A stretch of 64,000 bases of DNA, taken from NCBI GenBank assembly GCA_005656395.1, contig SRSI01000009.1, positions 2,413,416-2,477,415 on the forward strand, read 5' to 3'. Positions 33,782 through 50,016 of this stretch are shown here, one piece after another. The position numbers and the translations under genes are program-made. Origin of the DNA: Strongyloides papillosus. Lineage: Eukaryota; Nematoda; Chromadorea; Rhabditida; Strongyloididae. Under the pieces are notes generated by a model, which saw nothing but the letters and a program-made list of their open reading frames with translations, searched no databases and was not told the origin of the DNA. Each line of letters starts with the position of its first letter. The first letter of the stretch is position 1.

Positions 33782-35167
33782 TCATTGTTCATTTGCTAAT
33801 TGCTTAGCTTTAAGAACAGCAGGTGCTGAACTTGGTGGTACGATTCTCATTTCAGTTACCAAGGCAGTGATTAAATCATCGGGTATAGTTTCTAATGGTT
33901 GTGAAGTTAAAGCCATCTTTTCTTTTACATTTTTTTCAAAAGTCTTGACCATATCAACAAATTTATAAGTTTTAGCAGCAATAAGAACAGGTACATTAAA
34001 TGACTGTGCTACTAAAGCAACAACACTACTACCACGTTGTGACACAGCATAACCATTGCTTAAAATAGCAGAACAACCAAGTAAAACAATATCAACATTT
34101 TTCATAACATTTCCAACACAATTCAAAGTTGTGTATGTGCATTCAATACCCATTCCTGATAATTGTTTTGCAAAAGATAATCCATTCCTTTCAACGGGAC
34201 TTTCAACAATTGTAATTTCAAGATTTTTATTACGTAATTTACTTTTTAATATTATTTTCTCAACTAATGGACAAGAACCATAAATTAAAATTTTAGGGAG
34301 ATTTTTTAACTTTGCTTCGGTATTTTTGATAATTGCTTCATCGGCAGAAACAAAACATGAATCAATGTAACCATTTAATATGCAGTTCAATGTCTCTTTT
34401 GCTTCATTTATAGAAATGTTGGGATCAAGATTCATTATTTCTCTTTTCAACTGCCTAATAATATTACCTAAAGCGTAAGGGAATGGGTATTTACTATTTT
34501 CGGTTAAGTATGATAAGTTAGGTTGTATAGCTGCATTCAAATTTAGAGAAAATGTCTTATCAGAATCTTCAGGCTGAAATTGCTCCAAAAATTGTTGAAA
34601 TGCATAAATAAACTCTTCACATATAGCGTCTATCCCACATATTGATCCATTATCACATTTAGAAAAAAAAGTTAAAAAAGCAGGATTTACTTTTGAAATA
34701 CCAATTTGTGGAGTAAATGCTACTTTAGGTTGGACAACTTCTTCCGAATTATCAAGATTAAAACGAGTTCTTTTAACTTTAGCTGTTCCAAAAAATGTTT
34801 CCACTGGATTTTTTTCATTAGCAGTATCAGATGCCTTTAATTTTTCAGTACTTTCCTTTTTTGTGTGATTATTATCTTTTGGTGGTTTATTATTTTGTTT
34901 ACTTTCATCCTTTTTTAAAATTGTTGCTGTTGCTATAAATTAATAACTTTAAGAAACAAATAAAATAATACCTTTCTTAGCTTTAGCTGCAGCTTTTTTA
35001 GCTTTTCTTTCTGCTAAAATTTCTTCTTTTGTTTTTTCAGTTTCATTTATGTTAAGAGCATTCATCTTTTTCACAACACCTCCACAATCCTATAAGAATA
35101 ATTATATAGAAAATTTTTGCTAACTTACAGTTGCATTGGAATGAGTTTGTTTGTTTTTTTGACTCAT
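33782..35167 (-). CDS. EIF2B4: Translation initiation factor eIF2B, delta subunit
   Basis: Three exons on the minus strand (35167-35129, 35089-34972, 34932-33782; both introns 39 bp) encode 435 residues. eIF2B is the GDP-GTP exchange factor of eIF2. The delta subunit belongs to its regulatory core. The N-terminus is Lys/Ala-rich (RKAKKAAAKAKKA). The Rossmann-like part shows PKILIYGSCPLVEKII, then DIVLLGCSAILSNGYAVSQR with GSSVVALVAQSFNVPVLIAA. It ends with the diagnostic TEMRIVPPSSAPAVLKAKQL. It is shorter than human (523), mainly at the N-terminus. It follows NUP210 on the same strand after 405 bp and ends tail-to-tail with the ABCD4-like gene, 131 bp away. Confidence 0.95.
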
Positions 35168-35572
35168 TGTTCAAAGATTTTTGTAATATTTAATACAAAC
35201 TTGAAATTCTAAAATACACTAAAAATTTTCTTACAGCAATATTTGGTAACTCGTTTATATGAAAGCAAATTTTCATGAATAAGTAATTTGATAAAAAAAA
35301 CATATTTGTGTAATCAGCCTACTAAAATATGTAATATTTATTTATTCCATACGGATATTCTTGTCTTTACTTTCAAAACGGAACAGTATATGATTGTGAT
35401 ATATATTTATAAAAATAATTTATTGCAAAAAGAAATTTAAATTTACAAAAAAATACAAAACTAAGAAATGTTATATTCATTTAAAAGAAAATCTTATTTG
35501 AAGAAGATACAGCATAATGAGAAAAAAAGTTTCTATCGATTGGTTTATGAAATAAAAAAATAAAAATGACAC
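35168..35572. other. Gap between NUP210 and eIF2B-delta
   Basis: 405 bp between two minus-strand genes. It carries the NUP210 3' UTR and the eIF2B-delta leader. No strong motif was seen. Operon-like co-transcription is possible but unproven. Confidence 0.4.
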
Positions 35573-38500
35573 TTATAATAATTTGAACCGGGAACCCTCC
35601 CTACCCTTGGAGATAATTGATGGCCTTCCAATTTTTTGAACTGATTCATACATATGAGGCTTCCTGACTAAAGATGGTGTGGATGTTCGCAAAGGAGGAA
35701 TCCCTAAGGACTCTGAAGTTTCATTATTAAGTTCAGAATTAGAAATCAATGAATTTCTTTCTGATCTTATTGAACTCTCTCTTTGTGACATTGTACTTCT
35801 ATATGTGTCGTCTATGTAAATTGGAGAAAATTCGGTTTTTCCAAAGATCCACTTATAGAATAAAAGAAGAGCACATGCAATGAAAGCAGTAAAACATATT
35901 AAAAATATTGTCATATTATCAAGGACAAAGAATTTCCTGAAGAACATCTTTCTTTCAATTTTAGCATCATATTTTCCATTTTCAATAGTTACAGGAATTG
36001 TGACAGTTTGTAATGTTTCGTCATTGGTAACCGTTATAAAACAATTTTTTAAATCCTCATTGTTAGCATTAACTGAAACACCATTAAATTCAATTTCATA
36101 GAATAAGTTTCCAGGTGTACTATCATATTTTGAATATTCAACAGTAGACATTGGTGAGATAATAAACGATGCTGATTTACAATATCCAATTTTTATATGC
36201 TTAGAAGCTTCTTTTGGACCATAAAGAGATAAAATATTAGACGATAATGGGCCATTGTTAAAGGTTAAACTTGTTTGGTGAACTTTAAATTTAGGCATAA
36301 ATGATGTTGTAATAGAATTGTCTTTATAATTTTTGAATTTATCTACAACAATAATCTCAATTTTCTGATCTCTGTCAAAGTGTACATCATTCATACTGTT
36401 ACTTTGGTTTTTATGTACAATTTCACATGCATAGAATCCTGAATCAGTATCAAAAATACTATTAACATAAAATAATTCAGAGATTGGGATATTTGATACT
36501 TGTGGTTTAGTGAAACGAATTTGGCAATCAAATGTTGGTACTATCTTCTTCATAGACTTTAAATCTGAAAGACTACAAGAATGTGTATTTGTTGTTTTTC
36601 CTGAACCCTTTGTTGTTAAAACAAAATTAATAACATATCGAGCGTTGTCAAAATTTGAGATATAACTTGGGGATGATATAAAGCTAACAGAATCTGCATC
36701 ATCGACTTCTATCGAAGCAAATGTAGAGACATTTTTGGGTAAGAGATCAATAAAAATACTAGCATATCCTTTGTTTTTCATTATAAAACGACCACTTGTT
36801 TGTGAAAAACTATCAAAATTTGCAACATTCTCATTATCACTCTTCCAAACATTAGGATTTTGACCATTATAAGTATACCCTGTTGGTAGGGTAAAGCAAA
36901 CAATATCATTTGAAATAAATTTACGTAAAACAGGTAAAATAACATCAAAGGCAGTTATTTTTATATAATCTGTTAAACTAGGTACGTTAGCATCAGAAAC
37001 TCTTACGACAGTTTCACCAGCTTTAATAAGCCTAACATTAAAAATAAGATCACCATTCTTTTCAATTTGAGTAAAATCAAAACGATTAGGTCTTGGGACA
37101 GCATAACTATCATGAGCAGAAAAAACTCTTCCATTAGAATCTACATATTTTGCAATGAGATTAACATAAGTACCTTGAGGTATTTTAACTTCTTTATTTG
37201 TCATTTTGTTGTCAAATGGTGATGAAACATCAACAAATAATGCAGATGGTGTTGCTACATCAATACTTTCATAAATAGTTTTGGTTTCCATCGGTGAAGA
37301 GTATTCGATCTTTAATACAGCTGTTCCAACTTTATCAGAAGCTTTAATAACATCTGATCTTACGAATGTAATTAAATCACCATGAAGTGGTACAGAATAT
37401 TGGACGTTAGAGTTATCTTTGTTAATTTTTAATTTGAAGGTTGATCTAGGAGAAATAACAATTGCATCTGATGATACAATAGAAGGCACAAGCTTAACAG
37501 GCTCACAAACGTCAACTCTTGCAGAAGCTTTATATTGATTTGTTGATGTTGAGAAATGTTTGTATGATTTTGGATGTTTTGTTACGATCACATGAATATT
37601 TAATTCACCTTCTTTAAAGATTTTAAACTTAATTGAAAACTTATTTGACAATATATCATCAGGATCTTCGCTTTGAGCAGGAATAACTTCAATATTTTGA
37701 TTTTTACTAAACTTCCATTCAACAGACAATGGGTATATGGCACCCCCAAACGAAAAAGGTGATTCATTTTCATCAATTCCATGTATTGTTGCAGTTACAA
37801 TTTCACCAACATATGGAGAATTTGAAGACAATTCAATTCTTACACCATTTAATGAGACAACTTTTACAAGCACTTGTTCCAATGATGATTTAAATTGATT
37901 ATTCAATGAAATTACTTTGACAAAAGATTCACCAATAGTCTTTCCAGAAAAAATAAGTCCATTGGAATCAATTTCGGCAATATGACTGTTTGAGAGATCA
38001 AATCTAACTTCAGGAAGTGGTGTTGGTCCACCTACAAATTCAAATTGGAAATAAGATTCTGTTAGCAGTGTCACGACTTTAGGTGCTAATTCCATTGGTG
38101 AAAATATTTGAATACTATAAGGATCACTAGTTATTACCTTATTCTTTTTATCTTTAGTTGTTGCTGTTACTGTATAAATTCCATATTTCATGCCAGTCAC
38201 AGTAAATCTGTTGAATCCTATTGAATTTAATCGCCCAAAATTATTATTTTCCACCATCTTTATATCCATTTCAGATACATTAACATTATCAAATTCTTCA
38301 TCATCTGAACTTAAAAATTTAACATTTAATGGTATTTCCGAACCAATCTCCACAGATGGTAGTGATTTTATAACCAATTTGCTAGCTTCCGAGATCTTAA
38401 TCATTATATCCACTTTACTATTTAAAATACAGACATCGTAAATTGTTATTGTATGAGTGCCACTGTGATAAGGATCAACCTCAACCTTATATTCAGATGA

Positions 38501-41220
38501 AAGAAGTTTTACATTGAGATTTGAGGACTTCTCTGTTGATAGATAAAAATGTCCTGATCCACCAATTAAATTTATGATGCCTTTATCTGCAACTTGATTC
38601 CATAAAACTAATTTGCTTGGGGATGCTTTAACATAATTAACTATGTTTAAAGAAACAGTGGTAAAAATGTCAGATGATATTAATATTTTCTCATTGTTGT
38701 TGAAAATATTTTTAAAGGAAGAAATAGTTGCTGTAACGTCAATTTGTCCTGTAATAGACTTTGAAATAGCATTAGCTAATATATTGTCCACTTTTGATGG
38801 TTGTATCTCGAGTACTTTATTATTTGAGCTGCTCCATTTAATGTTCATTGAATCAATTGAATCAAAACGCCTTTCAATATCATCAGTAGAATCAATGCAA
38901 GATCCAAATGCTGAAACAGATAATTCATTTTTCGAATCCATATAAATGGTAAGAGATTGTTTTGGGCAAGCAGGTAAAAAGTGTTTTAGATCTCTACTTT
39001 CTTTTGTACCCATATTAATTCCTAATCGTTTAGGAATAGAACAACAAACATTAACTGTAACTGATGATACTCTTGGCATTGGGTTACTCTCTGATTTTCT
39101 ATTTCCAACATTTATTGTAACTATTGAAGATGATACTGAATCTCCACAATAAATATTGAATTTATTACCCATTTTCTTTACTGATAGATTTACATCATTT
39201 GAAACGACATCAGTGAAGAATTGACTTTGATCATTAATCCATGGACGTGGACCTTCAGAGAAATCTAAAGGATGAAAACTTCCAAGTGCCAACAATAGTT
39301 GTTTTTTTGATGGTTTTACAGGATAATAACTAGATATATCTTTTGAAACAGAAAGACCATTGAAGTAAACCGATACTTTCGTATCTCCTATAGCTATAGA
39401 TTTTAAAGCTATATGATGGCATCCAATTTTCTTTATAGATTTATCTACATCAACAATCTTAAAAATTTTTGTATCTGTAACTGATATAGTAAAAGGAACA
39501 GAACTGCAGTCTGTAAATAGAATTTTTTCGCCAGTGTTAGTTTCATGACCAAGTTCAATATTCAAAATTATGTCACTTCCAACCTCTGTTTCAAGGAAAC
39601 TTTTCCCAAATTCAAGGAAATTAGGTTTTAAAACACTTAAGGAAGCTCCGGCTGTATTCAATTTATTTTGAGTGTCGTAGACTTCTATTTGGGAATTTCC
39701 ATAGTCGTTTATTGACAAAATCCCATCGTTAAGGCCAATTTTCCCAACATTTGAATTTTTAGAATACCACATATAACTTCCACTACCGCCAACAGCTTTT
39801 AATTGGTATATAGATCTCATAGTTGGAAGGTAAGGAACAATAATTTTTGAAGGAATGACAGCAACTTTATCTACTATAAACACTTTTTGAGATCCTCTAA
39901 TACTAGGAGATATTTTAATTGTTTTTCTAGATTCGACATCCATAATAGAGTCATAAGATGAATGTATAAAAACTTCGCCAATTTTCAATACTTTAACCAC
40001 AGCAGATGTTTGGTTTCTAGACATAGATATAACTTTAAAATACTCATTTGGAAAAATTGTATTAAACTGCATTTCATTTGTTATGTAAATATGGTTTCCT
40101 GAAGCATCTGTTAAACCAATAGAAACTTCGATGGTGTCACCAAGTTGAAGATACCAATTATCATTGTTCCTATTATTAGTAAACACTATGGAATCAGGTT
40201 GAACAACATAAATGTGAGCAGATTCGCGCTTTATACTTTCTCCTTTGTGTTTCAAAAATGAATCAATAAGAGTAATTTCACACTGTCCCAATTTTTTAGC
40301 AATTATTTTTGATGTATCTTTCACTAGCTTAACAACGCTTTCGTCATTTAATTTCAAATAATATTGTTCAGATGGCAAGTTAATTATTTCCATACCTTGT
40401 TGCTTAACTATACCTGCCATATATTCCATTTGTGAGTTTATTGTCATGTAAATATCGTTAGATGGTATTAATAAAAGATTAGCTACTACATTAAAAGTTA
40501 TTGAAGCTGGAGAAACACTACTAAAATGTTTATCTTCAAACTTAACATCAAGTGTTGCTGTTCCTGTCGAAAGTCCTTCCACTAAAATAACATATCCTTT
40601 TTTCTTCTTTTGTTCAAGTTCACTTATACCATATGGAGCATCGTACTTAGAACGTGAATATGGAATAACACGTAATGGGCGACCTTCAACAGAGTTTATA
40701 GACCATTCGAAAGGAATATTTGATAGTGAAGAAAAACGTTCACCTTCTTTATTTTCTGCCTCTACATACACTTGAGATGGAGATGCTTCAATATACAAAA
40801 GTTTTGCATTAGTTGTAATAAAAATTTTATCTACAGTGTCCACGGCAACATCGCAATTCAATAAAATATTAGATTCAGTATTTTCTGCAAACACAATAGC
40901 AGTTTGTTTTGCTTGATAATGAGAACGTGATACAATTTTTGCTGAAATAGAACATCCTGGAGTATCATAAATTGGTTCTACAGAAACAATTTCACTTCTT
41001 GTTGACCGCCTAATTATTGAATGTTAAAAAATTCTTAGTAAATAAAAGAAAAAAAAACATACCATTTGAAACAGTGTCCCTCAGGATTAGATACAGAGAG
41101 TAGAAAAATAGACTGAACTTCGGGATGATATGGTAGTAAGATCCGTGGTACGTTAAGTCGAATAGAGTCGACTCCGCAAAGAAACAAGAAACAAAAAAAG
41201 TAAAATATTACTTTTTTCAT
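35573..41220 (-). CDS. NUP210: NUP210/gp210 nuclear pore membrane glycoprotein
   Basis: Two exons on the minus strand (41220-41063 and 41009-35573, 53-bp intron) encode 1864 residues, against 1887 in human. gp210 is a type I membrane protein of the nuclear pore. Most of it lies in the perinuclear lumen. A signal peptide (KKVIFYFFCFLFLCGVDS) is followed by the family start RLNVPRILLPYHPEVQ and GHCFKWRSTR, formed across the splice, then IVFAEN. Many repeated Ig-like and BIG2-like beta-domains follow. A single membrane span near residues 1752-1775 (MTIFLICFTAFIACALLLFY) leads to a Ser-rich cytoplasmic tail of about 90 residues (STMSQRESSIRSERNSLISN), a likely phosphorylation target. The 5.4-kb second exon without any intron is notable. 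Confidence 0.95.
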
Positions 41221-43905
41221 CTAAAAGTAAAAATAATTTAGAATAACAAAATTTCTATGAAGTCTAATGTATATAAATGAAAATGAAGCAAGAACAACAC
41301 GGAAAAAATTTTTAAAATAGTCAATTATTTATTCTACAGGATTTTGTAATACAAAAAATATAGGCGCTTTTTAAAACGACAAACGTAATACCAACAATTT
41401 GTCGTCTCGAGACAGGTTTTTATTTCGTCAAAATGATTAATTTAGTATGACTTGTATCTACACAATATAGATAAATGTAAATTTTGTACGTTCAAATTAT
41501 TAAGACAGATGAAGTTTAAGGATTAGTTATTTTGAAATTCGCTATCTTTGTCTTGATTGAGATCAATCTTGGGTTTAATATTTTTTAGGAAAAAGGTGAT
41601 TTTATGGTGTTTAATTTTTTTTAAAATAGTAATACATCCTTTTCTCGATGACAATGAAGGAAAAAAATTTGAGAAATAAAATAATTCTAATGTATGAATA
41701 ACTATTATTAGGGAAAAATACGAGTTAAAAAAATGTTAGAAAAAAGAACTAACACCTCAATAAGAAGCTTACATTGGATATGGTCTATCAAATAGCCACA
41801 TTCACATTTTACCATAGTTTTTTAAAAAACATCATATAATTTTATTGGAGAATTTTTTTTTGATTATTAGTGACAAAAAAGGATATATGATATTCATAAC
41901 GAACTATGTAATATCGTATTTAATCATATTAACTATAAATTAATTCGGATAAATGTACATGCACTCTAAGTCCCAAGTAAATGAATTCTTGGTAAAAAAG
42001 ACCTTGAGACTTACATTGGTTATCATTAAATTTTAAAAACCATATTTCCAGGACATCAAATAAAAAATATACACAAACACTGTTTAATGTGGCAAAGTCA
42101 TTTGATCATCATGCAATTAACAATATGGAATCTACAGTAAATGGATAACAAATATAAAATAAGCCTTCATTTTTTTAATAGTTTGTGGATTTTTTAAAGT
42201 TTCATTTCTTAAATGATAACATTATTTTTAGTTTTCCTAAAAAATGAAATATTTTAAAGTTTATGTTATGTAGTTATTTTATTAATTTTGGCCGATAAAT
42301 ATTATTAAAAAATGTATTATTGTTATTTTTTAAATAAGGATATCATTAAACAAAATTATTCATGTTGAATGATTGCCTCATTATATTTAACAATTAATTA
42401 TGATAAAAAATTATTCATGATTTGATCATAAATTTTTTTTCGAGTGCAATTATGGTTATATGATATAATGAATATTTATAATTTATGATGAAATGACAAA
42501 GATAAATATTAATTAATAATTGTATGTTAGAATTTGCATTAATTCAAGGTATTGTTTGAAGAGGTTTCGGAAACGATAAATGAGTTTCCTCCACTAACAA
42601 CAACAAAACCAAAAAGCCAACTCAATAAACTCTGACTGATCACTGATTTTAAAAATTAAAAAATTTTTTGATTGGTAAAAATGTTTTTAAAGATTTCTGG
42701 ATTTTTTTTAGTAAATTTATTAAAGGTCTTCGACTTTCTGTTTTTCCACTTTCACTTTGTTAAAATACCGGTATTTTTTTTACCTATTTTTATCTCATCA
42801 ATGTAACACTTTTATTAATATGAAAACGTTTATCCTAGTTTTTAGAAATATTAAATAGTAATTTCATTTCTTTATATGTAGATAAATAAATTTATAAATT
42901 ATTTTATTAATAACAAAGTTCATTATTGTATAAGTAATTACTGAAAGATAATTAAAATCTTCTTTAATGTATAGGATGAAATATTGATTATGAGGATTTT
43001 TAATTTTCTATAAACTATTTATATTTTTGTCCTACAAATTGTTGAATTTATTTTGTTCTTCTCATTAAAAAAATTTTTATTTATGATAGTATAAGTTAAG
43101 ACAACCTTTTATATTGTAATTTATTAATTTCTGGACATAATTCGAAGATTTAAAGATAGAATTTAATATAAAAACAATTTAAAATTTTTAACTAAAAAAT
43201 TATCTGTATTTAGTTTTCTAAATCAAATAAAAATATGCATAATGATAAATATTTCCCGAAAAAAAAATGTTTCTCACTACTAATAAGCATGTCTTTTGAC
43301 ATGATTTTGTAATTATTGAAATACTTCCTCATAATATTTTATGAAAATGGAAATAATTTTTAATTCTAAAAAAATCTTTTAAATATCCTTTTTAAAATAA
43401 AAGAAAAATATAATATTAATTTAATTGGATTGAAAATATCCTGTTCAAACATCTTATTTTAGTATGATTTTAGTATTTTTTTAATGAATATAATAAGTAT
43501 GAATTACTTACTTGTTATCTGAATATGTATTAATATGTAATAAAACTCCGAAAAAAGCGTAATAATATTTTTTTTATGTAATTACTGACAATTTTAATAT
43601 TTCTATAACCCACAAAGTACGTTTTTCAATTATTCATTTTATCCATTTTAAATTTCGACCTAATTAAAAGATGTCAATATATTAAGAATTAGTAAAATTT
43701 TACAATTTATTAGGAATTGAGATATTAAAAATGGGTCAGGTTCATTTGATGAGGCCTTGTTAAAGTAACGAAAAGATTAAATATAATTTTCTTTGTCTTA
43801 TTATATATGAATGATTATTGATAAAATTGTTTGTAAAAAGTTTTTACATTAATATTTACTATAAATATTTTCTTTAGTAATCATATTGTATTGTTTTTAG
43901 AATAG
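41221..43905. other. 2.7-kb AT-rich gap
   Basis: Between the NUP210 start (minus) and the PTR start (plus). It has very high AT content and many homopolymer runs, without open frames of note, RNA genes or recognised repeats. It presumably contains both divergent promoters. Confidence 0.5.
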
Positions 43906-46745
43906 ATGACTGATACGGATAAAGAAGGTGAAACGAAGTTTGAAGACTTTTTTGCTCATGCCTTTCATAGATATGGAATGTTTATAGCTAGACATCCTAA
44001 AGCTATAATATGGTTTTCAATAATATTAACAATTTGTACACTTCCTGGATTTGCTTTTCTTAAACTTAATTTAGATCTCTTTAAATTATTTGTACCACCA
44101 GATGCACCGGTTAAATATGAATTTGAAAGAGGATTAGAATTTAATAAACTTCCAAATCAAAATTTAGATAATTGGATGAAAAAGAAAATAACAGAAAATG
44201 ATGTAAACTTTCTAGACGATAAAAATGTAACAATTGCAGATTCTTCAGTAAAACAGAAAAAAAAGTCAAAAATGCATAATGATATTTTGAGGTTCTATAT
44301 TGTCCATAAAAATTATGAAAATCTATTTGAATCAAAAATTCTTAGTGAATTATATAGTTACACGGAAGAAATGATGAATGTTACATTGGAAAAAGACGGC
44401 TATACTTGGTCATTAGGTGACTTTTGTAAAAAAGATCCTGGAGAAACTAAATGTACAAATCTTCTTAATATTTGGTTGAAGCATGCAGCAAATTTATTTA
44501 AACATGATAGTTCACGTACAAATCCAAATTTGCAACTTTCTTATCCGGTAATGTATTTATTTAATCGTCCAAGAGATATTGGAAATGTAAGTAATTATTT
44601 TAAACTTTATAAAGATAAATATTTTTTTAAAGATAATTTATGGAGTCGATGTAAAAGGTGAAAAAAATGAAATAATTGGTGCTAAAGTTTTAACAATTCA
44701 TTGGTTTGCTGAATTCCCGAACAACGGTACATTAATAAGAGCATTTTTTGATTATAGACAAAAATTAAAAGAATTTTGGGATGAAAAATCAAGATATTCT
44801 CAACTTAATTTTGTTCCACATAATGATAAAGCAATGGATGACGAGTTAAGACTTATTATAGAAACAGCATTACCGTTTGCTATACCGTGTTCTATTCAAT
44901 TGATGCTTTTTGTTGTTTTATCAAATTTGTCTAGAGATCCAAGAAAATCAAAACCAATGGAAGCCTATTTTGGTGTAATTTCAGTAATTCTTGCTTTAAT
45001 TTGTTCATTTGGATTTTGTTTTGCATGTGGAATTTCTTTTAATCCCGTTTCATGTACTATGCCTTTTCTTTTATTAGCAATTGGAATAGATGACGATTTT
45101 TTAATATTGGGTGCATGGAGAATGACTAATAGTAAACTTTCAATTGAAGAAAGAATGGGATGGACAATGGATGACGCTGGTGCTAGTATTACAGTTACTT
45201 CTTTAACAAATTTTGGTTGTTTTGCTTTGGGTTACTTTCTCAGTCCAACTCCAGCTGTTGGTGATTTTTGTATTTTAACATCTGTCGGAGTGTTATTTGA
45301 TTATATATTTCAAATAACTTTCTTTTCCGCACTTATTGTTATTGGAGCTAAACGTGAAGAGTATGGAGGATTAAATTCATATTTCCCATGGGGAACAAAA
45401 CCACCAAGTGATGATAAAAATAATGAAGTTTTAAAAATAGAAAATAATAAAAATAAACCTATTGCTATTCCTAGCGATGAGAAAATTTCTAGTAGCCATG
45501 AAGAAAGTTTTGTTAGAAATGGTAAGAAAAAAAAATTGTTATACTTATTATTTATTTTCAGCAACTTTAATGTCACGATTAATGGGAGAAAAATTTGCTC
45601 CATTTATTTTACGAAGAGATGTTAAAATAATATCATATATTTGTTTTATTATTTATTTAATCTTAAGTTTTTATGGATGTGTTCATATGAAAGTTGATAT
45701 TTCACCTAAAAAATATGTTAGAGATACATCAGTCATGCAATTTTTTATACATTTGGCGGACAAATACATTTGGGCAGATAATGTTCAACCAGTTTTCCAC
45801 GTTATGAATCCCCCCGATTTTCGTAATGCTTCACAGAGAGCACGTTTTAATGAGTTAATTTTCCGTCTTGAACACACGAAATATTCGATTGGACGCGTAT
45901 CAACAAACTTTTGGTTATGGCAATACCAACAATTCTTAAATGATTTTCCGGAAGTTGACTACCAAAGAGACTTTTATGATAGAAAATATCTTTCAATATT
46001 TTTAAATACTATGGATTACTCAGAATATAAAGCAAAATTAAAAATTAATGCTTCTGTACCAAATGGGGAACCTTGTATTTCAGCTTTTACATTTGCCACA
46101 TCTTTCTTTGGATTAAATTCATGGGATAAAAGACAGTCAGAACTTTTCTATTGGCGTGATATGTTAAAAGAATACCCTGAATTTGACATGTTTTTAGCTG
46201 GAATTTTTTCACCATTCTTAATTGATCAAAGATTTACTATAGCTCCATCATCTATGCAATCTATCGGATGCGCTGTTGCTGTAATGGCCTTGCTATCAAT
46301 ACTCTTTTTACCGGATAAACAGTCAGCTTTTATTATTGCATTTTCTATAACATCAATTTCATTAGGTGTATGTGGATTTTTACAATTATGGGGAAGTGAT
46401 TTAGATTCCGTATCTATGGGATGTATAATTATGGCTATTGGGTTAGCTGTAGATTTTTCTGTACATATTTGTTATAAATATCATAGAAGTTTAGAAGTAA
46501 CGGCTAATGAAAAAGTAGTAGATACATTGTCAATTGTTGGATATCCTATTATACAAGCAATAACTTCAACATTATGGTCAATGGTATCGGTATACTTTAT
46601 TGAAGCATATCTTGTTCGTGTTTTCTTCCAAACTGTGGTTCTGGTCAATGTTTTTGGTGCTTTACATGCTTTGGTATGGCTTCCACAAGTCTTATCAATG
46701 TTAGATCCATGTAATAGAGTTCCTTTAAGATTTAAAGACGATTAA
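43906..46745 (+). CDS. Patched-related (PTR/PTCHD) sterol-sensing-domain protein
   Basis: Three exons (43906-44586, 44633-45521, 45562-46745; introns 46 and 40 bp) encode 917 residues. Patched-related proteins are RND-type membrane proteins with about twelve spans. Worms have many, with roles in molting, cuticle formation and lipid handling. The N-terminal span (AIIWFSIILTICTLPGFAFL) is followed by a large extracellular loop. The first RND half has TALPFAIPCSIQLMLFVVLS, the span-4 motif LLAIGIDDDFLILGAWRMTN and TVTSLTNFGCFALGYF. The second half has its own motif MAIGLAVDFSVHICYKYHRS. The acidic residues of both GxxxDD/GxxxD motifs are present. The first acceptor is AAAG instead of the usual TTTAG or TTCAG. 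The frame and homology across it (N to IIYGVDVKG) still support it. The paralogue cannot be named. Confidence 0.92.
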
Positions 46746-48981
<2,236 letters not shown>

Positions 48982-50016
48982 ATGTGTAGTGTTGAAGGAC
49001 AAATTACAATTCTTGATATTCATAAATATTCAACATATGTAATTGAAGTTTTTGGGTTAACTTTCAGTAGTCTTTTAATCTATTTTCTTAATACCGACAA
49101 CAAAGGTATAAAAACATCCTACAAACTTTGTGTTATTATTCATTGCATCATGGATATTGGTTTAGGAATCCTTCATATTTTGGGAATGTTTGTAAGATAT
49201 TTTAATCGTAATTATTAATTTTTCTAGCAAATAGAAGCTGTTGGAACGACAACTTTCATGACGTTAGCAGGTCCAATACAATTTATCAATGTATATCAGG
49301 TCCATTTATGGTCCTTTGTTATGGCTAATTTTTTCCTCTCATCTAGTATTTTTTGTGGAAGCATAACAATTATCTATAGATATTTAGTTGTTGTCAAAAA
49401 AATAACACTTGAAACAAAAGAAGTTTTTTTTATGACTATTCCAATAATATTAGTAGCCGGTATATCAGCATCACAATATGTTTCAAGTTTTGGTCCACTA
49501 CCGGAAGAAGAATATCAAATGTATAAGAAATTGCTAAACAGTGAAATTTGGACAAGAGATAAGATTTATGGTGATGATTTTATTGCATTAACAACACCGA
49601 TATATAGAAAAGCAGGATCTTTTTTTAGTTACTTTACAATAGTTAGTTATGTAATTGCTGCTGGAATAATTATAATATTTAGTATCTTAATATCTTCTCA
49701 TCTAAAAGGCAACCGAAATAATATGACAGAAAGTACATTAAAACTTGAGAAACAAATCCAAACAACTTTACTTGTTCAAGCATTATTTCCTATAATTTTA
49801 GGTTATATACCAGATATCATACCGATGCTTATGCCTGTACTTCACATCCCCTTTCAATGTTATATTATTTTTGTAGGTGTATGTATAACTTACATACCTT
49901 TAATTAATCCATGTATATTATTATTTATGACACCGCAGTACAGAAAAAGAATTTTTAATATTGTCTGGAAAAAAGAAAAAGTTACAACATCAAAAACAAC
50001 AACTTTTATGAAATAA
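48982..50016 (+). CDS. 7TM serpentine receptor (nematode chemoreceptor-like)
   Basis: Two exons (48982-49191 and 49228-50016, 36-bp intron, phase 0) encode 332 residues. The layout is seven hydrophobic segments, a length typical for Str/Srd-type nematode chemoreceptors, a third-span end IYRYLVVVKK in the place of the DRY motif, and a last span with PLINPCILLFMTPQYRKRIF. The INP plus YRK arrangement after span 7 is characteristic of this superfamily. A loop LPEEEYQMYKKLLNSEIWTR before span 5 is extracellular by the model. Such proteins sit in sensory cilia and detect chemical cues. The ligand cannot be inferred. I place it in the Str/Srd group by eye only. Confidence 0.8.
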
